A DNA stretch of 64,000 nt from Orbilia blumenaviensis (GCA_036872755.1 JAVHNS010000005.1:2232001-2296000); one strand, 5' to 3'. Positions 1 to 12,299 are shown, numbered from the stretch's first letter. A program made the numbers and translations. Notes: generated by a model from the letters alone, not told the origin.

Positions 1-1104
1 CCCACTATTCGCGAAATTCGCGACTGAATACTTCGGCTACGACATGATCCTCCCTATGAACACCGGCGCCGAAGCCGTTGAAACTGGTATCAAAATTGCC
101 AGAAAATGGGGTTACAAAGTCAAAGGGATCCCCGAGAACGAAGCTATCGTTCTCGCTGTGACCGAGAACTTCCACGGACGAACATTCGGTGCTATTTCCA
201 TGTCCACAGATCCTGAATCCCGTGAGAATTATGGGCCATACCTACCGAACGTTGGACCCACAATTCCTGGTACCAATAAGCCGCTTCGATACAATAATAT
301 TGGAGATCTGGAGGAAGCTTTCTCTACCCACGGCGACAAGATTGCAGCTTTCCTCGTCGAGCCTATCCAGGGTGAGGCTGGTATTGTAGTCCCAGACGAC
401 GACTACCTCACCAAAGTCCACGCTCTATGCAAGAAGCACAAGGTCCTCTTCATCGCCGATGAGATCCAGACCGGTATCGCTAGAACAGGAAAACTCCTCT
501 GCGTTGAGCACTCCAACGTCAAGCCTGATCTCGTACTGCTCGGAAAGGCCATCTCTGGTGGTGCATACCCTGTCTCTGCAGTTCTAGCGGATAAGGAAGT
601 CATGCTTTGCGTTGAGCCTGGAACTCACGGTTCTACATACGGTGGAAATCCATTGGGGTGTGCTGTTGCTATTGCTGCTTTGGAAGTTGTGAGAGATGAG
701 GGATTGACTGAGAGGGCAGCTGTTCTTGGTGAAAGGTTCAGACAAGGGTTGAAGGATCTTAAGAGTCCGATTATCAGCACTATCAGAGGCAAGGGTTTGT
801 TGAATGCTATTGTCGTAGACGAAAGCCAGACAAATGGACGTCGTGCATGGGATTTGTGCTTGTTGATGAAGCAGAAGGGGTTGCTGGTGAGTTTTATTCC
901 ATCTAGTGTTTTCCAAAGCTCAAAATGGAAATGTTAATACTAACCAACGGCGGAAATTTATAGGCCAAACCCACCCATGAAAATATCATCAGATTGGCTC
1001 CACCATTGGTCATCACTGAGGAAGAAATTGACCAATCCCTCAAGATTATCGGCGAATCTCTAAAAGAACTCACCTCTTTCAACGCACCTGCAGAGGCTCA
1101 CTAA
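1..1104 (+). CDS. CAR2: Ornithine aminotransferase, 3' part (gene runs off the left edge)
   Basis: PLP-dependent class III aminotransferase that moves the delta-amino group of ornithine to 2-oxoglutarate, giving glutamate semialdehyde in arginine breakdown. The reading frame is open from base 2, before the first in-window ATG at 44, so the N-terminus lies outside. Visible motifs are [19 protein letters not shown], the PLP aspartate in [16 protein letters not shown], and the Schiff-base lysine in [15 protein letters not shown]. One intron (887-963, GTGAGT donor, CTAAC branch, TAG acceptor) separates exon 1-886 from exon 964-1104. The second exon encodes [18 protein letters not shown] and ends NAPAEAH-stop. 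Without the intron the protein would lose this conserved C-terminus. It is tail to tail with PRP28. Family assignment is firm; the symbol follows yeast usage. Cytosolic location and arginine induction are known for yeast Car2 and not shown here. Confidence 0.95.
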
Positions 1105-1557
1105 AATAAAAACAATGAACCTGAATGAGTATGATTAACACTTTTTTTTTTTAGAAAAAAGGGTACATGGTTATTTCTGCTTTGCTACTGTTGATTCCCC
1201 CGGTAGAGAAATTGGGTTCGAATTGCAGCATTTTTTGTTCCGGCGTCTAACATAGGTATTGCATCTTTGGGGCTTTTCATTCTGGTAGCTTCCTTTGGGA
1301 AAGGAGGCTTTTTTGGTTTCTCAGTGATCGATGTTCACTTGTAAGATAGTACGAGTAGTATACTACGGCACGAGAAGATAAAAAAAGAATAAAGCAAATG
1401 ACAGGAATAGTCTATGGTTAACTGCGTTCATTTGACCAGACTTGATACCTCCCAAATAGTACACATCGTGGTCTAGATAAACATGTCCGTGACTGTAGAT
1501 GGCAGTGTTGTAGATGGTGTAAATGGCCTCCCTTGTGCCAGAAAGGCTGTTGAACTA
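1105..1557. other. Convergent intergenic spacer
   Basis: This is the 3' flank shared by the tail-to-tail ornithine aminotransferase and PRP28 genes. It holds a T11 run near 1142-1152 just past the aminotransferase stop. Small open frames at 1483-1763 are not credible because the 3' end of PRP28 lies across them on the other strand. No gene is seen here. Confidence 0.6.
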
Positions 1558-4140
1558 CTATGTTCCCCACGCTCTCCCAGTCGCCGCGTCTCTCATCAAG
1601 GGCATATCTACATCTCCCTCTTTATCTTTCACCGGCTTCGACCTCATGGTCATACTCCTCTGGCTTCTCTGTTGCGCTGCTTCATGTCGCCGTAACTGTA
1701 GAAAACACCAATATTAGCATTTTGTTATATAGGGTTTCAAAACGGCAGAAACCGTTGTTTTGAGGGGGTATATCTGCGTACCTCATCCGGTACTTTACTG
1801 ATCGAGCTCTTCTGTAGCATCTGCTTCAAATCATACATCACGTCGTTGTCCTCAGATCCCAAGAACGTGATCGCCACACCACTCTTTCCAGCTCGACCCG
1901 TTCTACCAATTCTGTGTGTATAACTCTCAATGTTCGTTGCCATGTTGAAGTTTACTACCAAACTAACATCCGGAACATCGATACCTCTACCTGCCAAATC
2001 AGTAGCAACAAGAACATCCGCCTGGTGTTGTCGTAACTGTTGTAAAGCGGCCTCACGCTGTTCCTGACTCTTGGAACCGTGTAATGTTACAGCCGTCCAT
2101 CCGGCATGTTTCAAATCCCTAGCAACCATATCGCAGTTCCTCTTGATGTTGACAAAGACGATAATGGGGGGAGCATACATCGCCGAGTTAAGGATCTCGA
2201 GGAGTCTCTTCTTCCTTCTATCTTCACCAGCAACGAACTCTACCCGCTGTTCGACCGTGTCGACGGCTTCTCCTGCGTTACCAATGGTGACTATGGCTGG
2301 TCTGCGAAGATATTTCCGTGCTATACGTTCTATCGCCGGCGGCATGGTAGCTGTGTACATCATAGTCTGTCGGTATCTCTCTTTACCACCAATAATCTTC
2401 GACATCTCGACAGGATTCTCCGCGTCTTCTGTGTCAGGCTTAACGTTGGACACGGGCAGTGATTCCAAGATCCTATTCACAGGGTCTTCGAAACCAAGAT
2501 CTATCATTCTGTCTGCCTCGTCCATAATGACGTAACAGCACTGCGATAGCACAAGAACTCGACGTTCAAGACAGTCGAGTAATCTACCGGGTGTAGCAAT
2601 GACAATCTCTGCACCATCCTTGAGCGAGTAACTTTGCTCCTCAATGCTGTGACCACCGACAATACTCACACATCGGAAATTAAGCGGATCTGCGAATTTT
2701 GCGGCCTCGACTTCAATTTGCTGAGCAAGTTCACGGGTTGGTGCAAGGATCATAGCGTATGGCCCATCGTGTTTTGTAATGTTGTCTAATGGTGGAAGAT
2801 CTTTGATGTAGACAAGTAATGGGAGAATGAAGGAGGCCGTTTTACCGGAACCAGTGACGGCGACACCGATTACATCTCGGGAACGGAGGGCAATAGGAAT
2901 AGCGGCACGTTGGATTGGCGAGGGGTCTTTGTAACCGACATTGTGGATTACATCGAGAAGGACCTGGGGTAGTGTTGATTCTTTCCAGGAACGCATAGGG
3001 TTGGGGATTCCACCGCCTGGAAAACGAAGTCAGTACACATCATAAAGATAAACGGGGTTTGATACGGACCTTTTGTGGATATGTTGAAATCTTCTTTGAA
3101 AATACGCCAATCTCTCTCTTTCATCATATCTAACGGCTTCTCGCTCCAATGCTTGTCGCTCCAGCTCAAGTTCTCTCGTTTCTTCCTGTCCATTTCTACT
3201 AGCTCCCTCGCCCGTCTTCTTTCTTCGGTGTCGCCACGGCTTTCCAAAGCTGCAGCGTATTGCTTAGTCGATCTGTCCGTTTCGGCGAAACCACCAAGTC
3301 TACCCCTGCCGAAGAACTTGGCTTCTGATCTATTTGCATAGATTGGATTGTAATCCTGAGAGGTATCTTCATCCGCACCCCATTCAAATGTAAATTTCCT
3401 CTCCGAGGTTTTTCTCCTCTTTTTCTTGTTTAAACTATTGGAATCGAGATCTGCGCCCATGTATCGTAGTCGGATTACTTTCGCTTCGGCATCCTCCTCA
3501 GCTTCACGTTTCCGATCGGCTTGTGACTGTTTACTCGTGGGTGGTGGCGGCGGGGCCATTGGAAACTTCTCGTTTCGCATTGACGCCGGGCCAGTCGGTG
3601 GATCTCTGTAATCTCCCCTCTCTCGTTCCCTTTCTCGATGACTTCGGGGACCCGACGGCGGGTTTCGAGGCCCGTTGGGAATTCCATTCGCATTGTGACC
3701 ATTTGAACGCGATGGTGCTGTAGGTGGTGGGGGTAACGACGCTTTCCGACTTTCTTCTTCAGCTTGTCGCTTCGCTTCGACTTCTTTGGCGCGTCGTTCT
3801 AGAGCGAGGGCTTCTCGTTCAGCTTTGGACAGGAATTTGGGCTGTAAGCGGACATTAGTACTAATTAGCATTGCGACGCAGTGTATGATAAAATAGAGTG
3901 CCTCCACACCTTCTTCGCTGCTTCATCTGCAGCTTTCTTCTTCCGCAATAAGTCTTCAACGGAAAGTGGAGTTTTCTTGGGTGCTACCGGCGCCTTCTTT
4001 ACAGGTGGAGGTGGAGGAGGGATCGCATCGCTTGGAGGTGGTGGCGGGGGTGGTGGTGCACTATCGAAGCTAGGTGGTGGTGGAGGAATGTCGTCTGCAG
4101 GCGGCGGTGGGGGGGGAGGGGGTAATCCTATGTCGCTCAT
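1558..4140 (-). CDS. PRP28: Pre-mRNA-splicing DEAD-box ATPase Prp28 (four exons, 791 aa)
   Basis: Spliceosomal ATPase that displaces U1 from the 5' splice site so U6 can pair there. Exons on the minus strand are 4140-3910, 3841-3070, 3016-1782 and 1695-1558; phases close at 792 codons. The N-terminus is a run of proline blocks (about residues 7-46), then a Lys/Glu/Arg-rich segment, then the Prp28 signature [17 protein letters not shown], which is formed only by splicing at 3069/3017. Helicase motifs in order: VTGSGKT (I), PTRELAQQ (Ia), [15 protein letters not shown] (II), TATMP (III, as in Prp28 instead of SAT), FVNIKRN (IV), [12 protein letters not shown] (V), [10 protein letters not shown] (VI). 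The last exon replaces a short read-through tail with [11 protein letters not shown] and a basic-acidic tail ending AWGT. The start at 4140 was chosen because the ATG at 4311 opens with unrelated residues. Nuclear. Confidence 0.95.
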
Positions 4141-5959
4141 GATGGTGATGAATGTTGAAATGAAACTGATGAGGTTGTCGAGATGAGTAAGTCCACAGCT
4201 TTGATTTGGTCGCGAAGTCACGGAACACAAGAAAGTGTGGCGGTGGCGCAACGCGGAAAATGCAACAGTGGCAGAGGTCGACTCCGCTTCCCATACGCAT
4301 GTCATACGCATGCGTTCAGCCAGAATGCAAATACTATCGAATCGCGGATTGAATCGCGATCTAACGCAAATTTCTGAAAAACCCTTGACTACCCCTTGAA
4401 GAACTAGGCTAAGGATTTAGCGACCACGCTGGAACCAGAATACGAGGCCCTTGATTTAGGCACCGTCGGCACCGACACACCCTGCTGATGCCAATCCGCG
4501 GGCCCGGGTACCAGTCCCTACACTTTCCAGGGCAAAGTAAGCACCTAAGCACCTAGAAGTCGTGTAGCACAAAGAAAGTGGGGCTTGAATATCTGGGCAT
4601 GTGCACGTGCTCAATATCCCCATAAACCTAGCCTACTCAGACGAGGGGGTGAGTTCCAGTATTATCAATTTATTACTTAATCATCACTTGAAGCAGCTTC
4701 TAGTTTAGTGGTAAGTCTAGAGGTTCCGTTTCATTATTATGACGCTGAAAGAAACGTTCGGATTAGTTTCAGTGATATGGGCTGATATATGTCATCCAAA
4801 TTTTAAGTTCAAGACATTCGATTAAAAGTTGAAGGTAGAAGCGGACACGAGAGAGATAGATCCGCGGAATGGAAATATGAACAAAGGAATACTCCTGTGG
4901 TGACCGTTATGAAGCCATGTGTTCGTCTGGGTGCCATGTGTGCATGATTTAGTCAGTGCGGTAGCGGAAATTCAGCTCGCGGAAATCAGGGAGTACAAAT
5001 GTCTTGGAAATCTGCAGTATCATAGGCCAGAAGCTTTTGTTTTAGGCATTCCCGGATCCCAAAGCTGAGACGCTTTGACTACCTCGCCGTACTTGGTATT
5101 TTCTTTGCTGGTGATCGTATCCTCAGCACGTACCGTTCCCAGCTAATAGAGCTAGAGAGACATGCTGAATACCTTAGGAGGAGACATAGGAAGCCAGGAA
5201 ATTTAGCAATCTTCGAAGATAGGCGAAATTTTTATCATTATCTTTGGTCGGTGGAGTACAAGAAACGAACCTGACTGAGCCGAAAGTACTAAAATGTCAC
5301 CCGCTCATTAACCGATATTAGCTCGACCTCATTAAAGCTTGTTCCTTTCAACTTCAGGTGAAGGTTTTTGATCAGAAACCACTAAAGACAACTTCACCGT
5401 AAGTTATAGTTTACCCCCCCTTTTCAGATTCTGCCAAGACCGAGCTAGTATTGACATTTACGCAATCTTTCTTATTTCAATTATGGGTGCGGCACTTACC
5501 GCAGACGGAAACGACTAGTTTATACTAGCACTACCTAGTCTTGGCACTTTTCCTCTAGATCTCACAGCGATGCCTTATCATGAAGATGGGTCCAGATTTG
5601 GGTGCCACGTTCCCGGGCAAAAGAAAGGAAAAGAATCCACAGATAATTAGAGTTTCCCGAGAATTAGAAAGCCTATAAAAGGGCGGTGTTACACGGATGC
5701 ATAGTGTGAGCGGGTTTGGAAATCTTTTCGTGGTTAAGATTTTTGTATTCGATCGATATCACGAAACCAGATTACTCTCCAGGTACCACAACCAGAGGTT
5801 TAGTTCACAAGTCTTTATCTCTCTTGAAGTGGTCTCTATTCCTGCGATGTGACTGCTACGATCAACACTGATCTAATAATCTCTCGCTTTTTTGCCTTTT
5901 AAACTTCATATAAAGTTCATAAAGTATCGATACTTTGCTAGTATCTACTAGATGTAGGG
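4141..5959. other. Intergenic region between PRP28 and the 7TM gene
   Basis: This holds the PRP28 promoter side and the upstream region of the 7TM gene. No open frame has recognisable protein features. Two perfect copies of the decamer catacgcatg-like motif sit near 4293-4313 as a short direct repeat. Apart from the TATA box listed separately, nothing is seen. Confidence 0.5.
5674..5681 (+). promoter_or_regulatory. TATA box of the 7TM gene
   Basis: A consensus TATAAAAG followed by GGCGG lies about 280 bp upstream of the predicted start codon at 5960. The interval contains an upstream ATG at about 5698 opening a frame of roughly 57 codons, which could be a leader uORF. The role is inferred from sequence and position only. 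Confidence 0.45.
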
Positions 5960-7304
5960 ATGGTATGGTGGGTGAAGCCAATCGTCGTCAACGTATGTAT
6001 CCCCTAATCTATGGCATACGACACCTTGATCATGAAACCGCATAGCCCTATCAATAGTGATTCGGACCTGTGCTACCAGTACGAACGTTACGTTGAACCA
6101 GCTTCTCGACCAGGCCCGCTGATTTATCTTAGATAATAGAATGGGTTTTAGCCGGGGTCGCCACGATCTTCTTCCTGCTCCGCTTCTACATGCGTTACTA
6201 TGGCGTCCGTGGCCATCGCCCGCATTTCACTTTCAAATTCAATGATTGGGTCCTTACAATAACGCTTCTCTGCTTCTATGCCGCAAATGCGTGTGATTCG
6301 GCTACAATAATCCTTATAAACGGCGTGGATAGAATGAACCTCTCCCCAGACCGCAAGAATCCGCTTTCCGCATACGTCCTTCTCGAACCTGACCGACTAC
6401 GAACACTTCTTCGACTTCTCTACTCATCGTTGTATCCTTACTATGGAACCTGGTGGGGCGTCAAAATTTATATTCTTATATTATACTATAAATTGGTAGA
6501 GCCCATGACGCTCCCGAAGCATCGACTTGCCTTGCATGTGCTCACCTTTTTGGTCACCACTACCTTCATTGCATGGATTGGCCTTTACATCTTTTGGTGT
6601 CTTCCAGTATCAGATAACTGGGACGTAAATGCCATGCCGGGGAATTACTGTGTTGCATACTTTTCCCGAATACCATTCGTCGCGACGATTGGAATGCATG
6701 CAGGGACGGAGATTCTGAGTACGTAGACTTCCCTGCTTTGCTTCAGAGACAGAAGGGGATTAGACATACTGACATTTTCATGCCAAAAGTCTTCGCGTTT
6801 CCATTTTCGTTCTTATACATTATTCGACGAATCAGCAAGCATAAATTCTATGCTGTTACTACGATGTTTGGATTCGGGTTTTTGGGAGTTATAATATCTC
6901 TTAGTAGAGTTGCATATATCCTCAACTCAACATACACACCAATCATTGGTATCATCAACGCTTGGGGCGCCTTAGAACAATGCGTTGGGATTATTGTCTG
7001 TTGTTTACCAGCTTTTAAATCCCTCCTCAAAAGAAGACGAAACACTAGTGTTGGAACTAGCAGCGAGCTCGTGGAAAGAACTTTCAGTTCTAATGGACTT
7101 CATGAGGGTAGTGGAAGATCGGCAGAATCTGGTACGCCTTCTGGTTGCGCAAGCTCAAGTTGGAATAGGTCGGTAACCGATCGCCAAAGCGTTATTTTAC
7201 GGGTAGATAGCTTCGAGAGGATGGAGTCCGTCCGTGAAGCGATAGAAGCCAAGTCGGCTAATAAGGAGGCGATACCAGGATACGAATATCGATCCGCCGG
7301 ATAG
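5960..7304 (+). CDS. Seven-transmembrane fungal rhodopsin-family protein (three exons, 377 aa)
   Basis: Belongs to the large Pezizomycotina family of integral membrane proteins annotated as rhodopsin-domain or Pth11-type 7TM proteins; most members have no known ligand. Exons are 5960-5992, 6133-6718 and 6790-7304. The second intron (GTACGT donor, TACTGAC branch, AAG acceptor) restores GTEILIFAFPFSFLYIIRR, which matches the family's fifth helix. Seven hydrophobic segments are visible: IIEWVLAGVATIFFLLRFY, WVLTITLLCFYAANACD, VKIYILILYY, ALHVLTFLVTTTFIAWIGLY, VATIGMHAGTEILIFAF, MFGFGFLGVIISLSRVAY and WGALEQCVGIIVCCLPAF. A Ser-rich cytoplasmic tail of about 90 residues follows. The first exon encodes only 11 residues and is less certain than the rest. 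There is no lysine in the last helix at a clear retinal site, so light sensing should not be assumed. Confidence 0.75.
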
Positions 7305-9561
7305 TTGCAATGTTGTATTAAGTTATCGGATTTTTGGAAAGGCTCCCCTATTGGTTGGTTATAATTTAAGCGTTAATGTTTTCCTGGCGTCATATCATGT
7401 GAGATAGACTATTACTGTTGAAACTTGACGAATATTGCCATGATTATCTATATGTATTAATCTTTTGCGATTTGGTTACCTAAGCATATATAACAAATTT
7501 AATAATCCTAGGTTCACATACAAGGCTACTTGGATAGTACACGAATGCCTTATATATGCAAGCACGTGCAGGACAGAGTTGGAAAAGTATTCTGACAAGC
7601 AGAGTTACCTATAGCTAGGCCAGTTGACAACTTACATGTATCGACCCTGTCTACGAGACTAACGTTATAACTCTGTCCCACTTTGGATCACTTCAAAGCC
7701 AGTGATCGCCAACTTCCAAAATTATAGCAAACCTGGTCTTCGGATATGGAACAGCTAGTATTTAGTAAGCCTATTGGTCTATTTGCAGCATAAACCCTGA
7801 CAACTGCAGACTCAGACCCCCAGACTGTTTGGTATTCGTCTAAATCAACATATCATTACGACCTAGAAAATTCGAAGCCCAATAAAGAGGTTGTCGGATT
7901 CAATTTCAACGACAATTAATTAGCCGAAAAACAAGATATTGAATCAGAAACTCATCCCAGCAGTCAGATAATAATAGTTAAGGTCCGAAGAATATCTTCA
8001 GAATAAGAATGGCATTATTTGATTTATTTATTGATACGCCATCGTCAGATGCCCAAGCACCCCAAAAGTGATTGTGGGTTTTAAAAAAAGTTCGCGAATT
8101 CGTGGCCCTGGTAACTGATCACCTGGAGCTCTCGAGGTCTATCTTAAAAGAAGCGAGGCTGTTCTGTTCTGCTGGGCTGCACTCCTTCAGTTGGTTCCTG
8201 TCTCGTAACACTGTGTAAATATTGATTTCTCACCATGCATAATGCATCATGCACTATAGCGGATTCCAGCTCGAGCTCTTTAATTACTCTGAAGCTTCGA
8301 GATCTATGGACCAGCTAACCAGAATATCATAGGGAGGATACGCCTCGCATTTGTTTTCCAATATTGGACAATGCTGTTTTCAAGAACTCAGGCCCAGAGC
8401 CCTGTAGAGCTCCGCAGCTTTATATCTTACTGGGGTCAGTTTGCTTATGGCAGATCCTCGGTTAGAAATCAGACGGATTTTTGTTGCATGTTAGTAGTGA
8501 GTAACGTTATAGCTCCCTCCCCCGCATGCACGCCAAGCAGCACTTCGACTACTTCGGGCAACCTTGTGTAACAATGGGTCATGGTGTTGCATTTTGGGCG
8601 AGGTCGGGAGGCCTACGCCGCTTGCCATAAGCTTCAGGCACAATTATTCTTTTCTATCCACCCACACACACACATTTCGGATCAGCTTTGCTAATCCGCC
8701 AATATTCCACAAGATTCCCCAATCGGGTGGGATTTTGTAACCTACTAGGCGCAAGATTACATCACTATGTAAGGCTATAGACTTCTGGGATGCCCCAACA
8801 GACACGGTCCCGTGATGGAATATTATAGCTATAGATACCTATAGAATACACCGCTATCAGCTACAGTCATATATATACCAATTTTTCAAGCCCAGGCAAA
8901 ATTCCTTTGTTTGAAATTATTTCTTGAAAAGCCAGCCCGCCAATCTCTATGTTACGCTAGGTATCGACACCCGTGTGTAGATATCACTGTCCCTGGATCC
9001 GTACTAACCGAATCTAGCGCGGCCGGGAGCACTAGCCTGGTTTGGCATGCCCTGCATGTGCTGCTAACCGGGTGGGAACCAGCAGCTACCGATATGAATG
9101 GCGTGGACTGTATGCTTCCTTCGATGAATATATACTGTACTTAATGATACTAGGCCTTGTCTCGTGCTTAATAATCCGCACATTTAGCGTAATGATACCC
9201 TTGCAGACAGTTTTCATTCACAATAATAACTCTAAGATTCATATTATTTACACAGCCATGTCATCAAGACTTTAAATTTATAAACCTCCATGGCGCCCAA
9301 AGACCCTGGTGGGATCTCCACGCTTCCTACCCCCTTCCATTCCAGCCCAAGGCAAAATAGTATCCACCAGAGACCTCAAACGCCCTGATACAGGGGTTAT
9401 ACCTATACTCACCGCCACTGCCAAAGCTTTGGTAGTCACACATTACTTGGCATCATATTACTCCTCATAGTCCTCAAAAGTTACGACTTTGTATGGCTCC
9501 CAAATTGCTCTACGTCAAATACATATAACAACTCAAACCAAGTGCACGCCTCCCCAAAGTT
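7305..9561. other. Intergenic region before the BTB cluster
   Basis: AT-rich spacer with only short accidental open frames, including 8911-9144 and 9042-9275, none with domain features or codon bias. A palindromic string of ATGCAT and TGCATGC-type words sits near 8234-8254. A TATAAACCT motif at 9279-9287 may serve the first BTB gene. No gene is supported. Confidence 0.5.
9279..9287 (+). promoter_or_regulatory. TATAAACCT element upstream of BTB gene 1
   Basis: The nonamer TATAAACCT occurs here, about 280 bp before the start of BTB gene 1, and again at 11309-11317, about 100 bp before BTB gene 2. Its reuse ahead of two paralogues suggests a shared core promoter element. Function is inference. 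Confidence 0.3.
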
Positions 9562-10445
9562 ATGTCTGTAGGGTCGGAAGCCAACAGCACCCATGGAGAG
9601 CCACCGACGAAACGATTACGGTCTGAAATGCCGGAAAGACCCCCCCGGTCCACAAGTGAATACGGCCAGATGTTAGGGTATGTATGTACTCGCCACACAG
9701 AATTAAGTGACGGGACCCTTGACCCGATATATACAATTGGAAATTCCGGCATGTCGCAGAGTAATTGCTGACACAAGAAGGTCTCCTTAGAAAGTTTTGG
9801 GACCCGGAATTCTCCGATATCAAGGTTTACGTTGGCGTAAACTTGGAAGAATACAAATTGCACCGCACTGTCATCTGTGCTGAATCAGATTTCTTCAGGA
9901 AAGCATGCAAATACATCAAACCGAGCAGCAGCCCACGCCAGATAGAACTCCCTAGAATCAAAACCGCTACCTTTGACAATATACTCCCATGGATGTACGG
10001 CTGCGGATACAGAGTTCCTGAAGACTATGATACATCCAAACTGCTTGATGCCTATACCGCGGCTGATTACCTCGGTATCGACAGTCTCAAAGAAGACATC
10101 ATGCAACAGATTGCCACTACAATTCATTCGGATGTCGTAAACAACAGCACGAAGGATTGTATAATCCAGAACCCTATCCACCTCATGTGGAGATTTTCAC
10201 AAGTTTCATCACCGAAGGATTTCGACATGCTCCAACAGCCAGTTAAACAGTTTTTAGCCTTAAGGGGGGTTAATACGGAATGGGTCAAGGGCATGGCAAG
10301 TGTCAAAGACAATCATAATTTGTTTAACGGATTAATCATTGACACGCTGCAAAAGATGTTGTTTTCAAACTTTTGTCAGAGTTGCAGACTAAGCCTGACT
10401 TTTGAACCTCAGAAAACATGTAGGGGATGCGACCAAAGGCTATGA
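9562..10445 (+). CDS. BTB/POZ domain protein 1 of the cluster (two exons, 256 aa)
   Basis: Exon 1 (9562-9677) encodes a polar leader with a basic patch PTKRLR. The phase-2 intron 9678-9790 has a GTATGT donor, GCTGAC branch and CTTAG acceptor. Exon 2 (9791-10445) carries the BTB fold: WDPEFSDIKVYVG, YKLHRTVICAESDFFRKAC, IELPRIKTATFDNILPWMYG and DAYTAADYLGIDSLKEDI. The rest is an alpha-helical region, ending in FCQSCRL and CRGCDQRL, a CX2C-X11-CX2C pattern that could bind zinc. BTB domains mediate dimerisation and often adapt substrates to cullin-3 ligases; that role here is only possible. It is the first of three same-strand paralogues and the most diverged. The stop-containing sequence just before the chosen acceptor excludes a read-through start. 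Confidence 0.82.
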
Positions 10446-11416
10446 ATAAAAATATCTTTTATGATGCAACCAGTAGGAGAAATCTGTATTGCTGCCGGAA
10501 GCGGCTCCATCGGGGATGGATATTTTGTAAATGTATAAACCTCTATCTAGATTTTAGACATGTTAGAATTTTCATCCTGGTATAGACTATTTTTATACCA
10601 TACTTCTAAGCCACGAATATGGTTCAAATCACAGTTTTTCGACCCGGACATATTATTTAGTCTTGTAAACCAGCCTCAACGAAGCAGAACACTTCGTTAG
10701 AGTACGGATAATTATAATATAAGCCTAATTTTTGGGGAGGTATACCTACGGGCATATTCTAGATGATAAATAATATAATGCTTCAGAAAGAAGGGCTGAT
10801 ACACAACGTACAGACCTGGCTTATTGCTTATCTGGTATCGATAACGTAGCTTAAGTTGTGGGTCGTCATCGACCGTCACTGTGTAACAGATATTTTTGAG
10901 CGATAATCGCACGACATTTCAAACCCAGGGAGTACCCTGGGGTTACAAAAGCGTATTGTGTAGCAGCACGACCCTTCAGGCCTCCCAAGCTATATTCCTA
11001 ACTTCTTAGCGTGATATGTACACGAAATTTGGGTTTTTAACGTTGGACGAGGAAGGTTTCCAAGTAGGGGCCAAGAACATATTGTAGTCTTCGAAGTTCC
11101 GATTAAAGCTGATTTGAGATAATGGGTGGCTCCAAAGAGTAGTGCACAGAGCTAGAGTTTAATCCGGGTGGGAGTACTTCATATGGCATGTCAGTCTTTT
11201 TCGGGTATTCTTCACCTAATGGTGACCGGCCAATGAATCTCTAGGCTAGAGCGCAAAAGTCTTCAAGCCAAGCCACCAGCCACCGTTATATATTCCAAAC
11301 CTTCAACCTATAAACCTATGTATATGGAATAAATACAGACTTTGGTCTCGCTTTACAAATTTTACAAAGATACCGGCAAGCAGTTCCGAGGCCTAGGCTA
11401 GGCTGTTAACAATATT
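10446..11416. other. Spacer between BTB genes 1 and 2
   Basis: AT-rich, with no supported gene and no recognisable BTB fragment. It contains the 3' flank of BTB gene 1 and the promoter of BTB gene 2, including the second TATAAACCT at 11309-11317. The minus-strand open frame 10712-10912 has no protein-like features. Confidence 0.5.
11309..11317 (+). promoter_or_regulatory. TATAAACCT element upstream of BTB gene 2
   Basis: Second copy of TATAAACCT, about 100 bp ahead of the start codon at 11417, a spacing compatible with a TATA box. It matches the copy upstream of BTB gene 1. Function is inferred. Confidence 0.35.
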
Positions 11417-12299
11417 ATGACTGGAGAAGCGTCAACCAAAAAACCGATGCCTTCCTCGAAGGTGCCGGGTTCAGCAACTTCTCCTGTAGGTGGGAGCAAA
11501 ACCGAACATCTAGCTTTAGCAGCCAGGTAAAAATACATCATGATATCAATACCATCCTAACCTCCCCAGCTATATGCAAATCATGTCAAGTTCCAGCTTT
11601 CGCTAAAGTTTTGCATTCGCGCTAGGTAGACTTTGGAATAGCCCTCGGTTTTCCGATATTACCATCCTCGTTGGAAATAGCGAGGCTGCGTACCATCTTC
11701 ATCGAAACATAATCTGCTTAAGATCTACATTCTTTGACAGGACTTGCAAGGAAGGAAGATTCGCTGAAGGCAATAACCGAGTTGTCAAACTGCCAGAGAT
11801 GGAGCCCCCCGAATTCGAAATAATGATACAATGGCTATATGACGGAGGATACGAGCTACCTGATGAAGTCTACGGATCAGACTTTGCCTGCATTTATAAG
11901 ACTGCAGATTTCTTAGGTATATCGGGACTCAAACAGGAGATGGTGAAACAGTTCGCTACACTCCTTAAATCGGAACGTACTGCTACAGAAATACGTCGGA
12001 TAAAATCCCCATTGACAGTGCTTCTAGAAGTTACCGAAATAGCACCGTGCTCTGACTGGGAGCTTCTGCGGCATATGGCAAATGAAGCAATGGTTGCTTC
12101 CTCTTTTACTAAGGACGGCTTATTTGATATAGCAACCGGGAAACTTGGTAGTCCGCTCTTCGCGGCAATTATGTTAGAAGCCTATCAGACCTATATACGA
12201 TTAAATACGTGTATTCGCTGTGTTTTCAACGCAAAGGACCGTCCTGGAGGGTTCTGTCGGGTTTGCAAGAAGGATTTGAGTACAATACCAAAGTCTTGA
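11417..12299 (+). CDS. BTB/POZ domain protein 2 of the cluster (two exons, 259 aa)
   Basis: Exon 1 (11417-11526) encodes a Ser/Pro-rich leader ending LALAA; the phase-2 intron 11527-11629 is followed by exon 2 (11630-12299). The junction codon makes AARLWNSPRFSDITILVG, directly comparable with the other two genes. BTB elements are AYHLHRNIICLRSTFFDR, VKLPEMEPPEFEIMIQWLYD and YKTADFLGISGLKQEM. After a helical region with APCSDWELLRHMANEA, the C-terminus has CIRC and CRVC spaced by 11 residues (CX2C-X11-CX2C). Without splicing only the part from Met 11799 would be translated and the first BTB strands would be lost. No function beyond probable protein-protein interaction can be assigned. Confidence 0.82.

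Noticed and set aside
3881..4186. Glycine-rich plus-strand ORF
   Set aside because: It is the antisense shadow of the PRP28 polyproline exon.
3865..4311. Upstream ATG at 4311 as PRP28 start
   Set aside because: The added 57 residues are unlike the family, and the ATG at 4140 opens directly into the expected MSD-polyproline start.
6719..6763. Shorter intron choices in the 7TM gene (41 or 45 nt)
   Set aside because: The 45-nt form breaks the frame and the 41-nt form has a weak donor; the 71-nt intron has a strong donor and branch site and restores the helix sequence.
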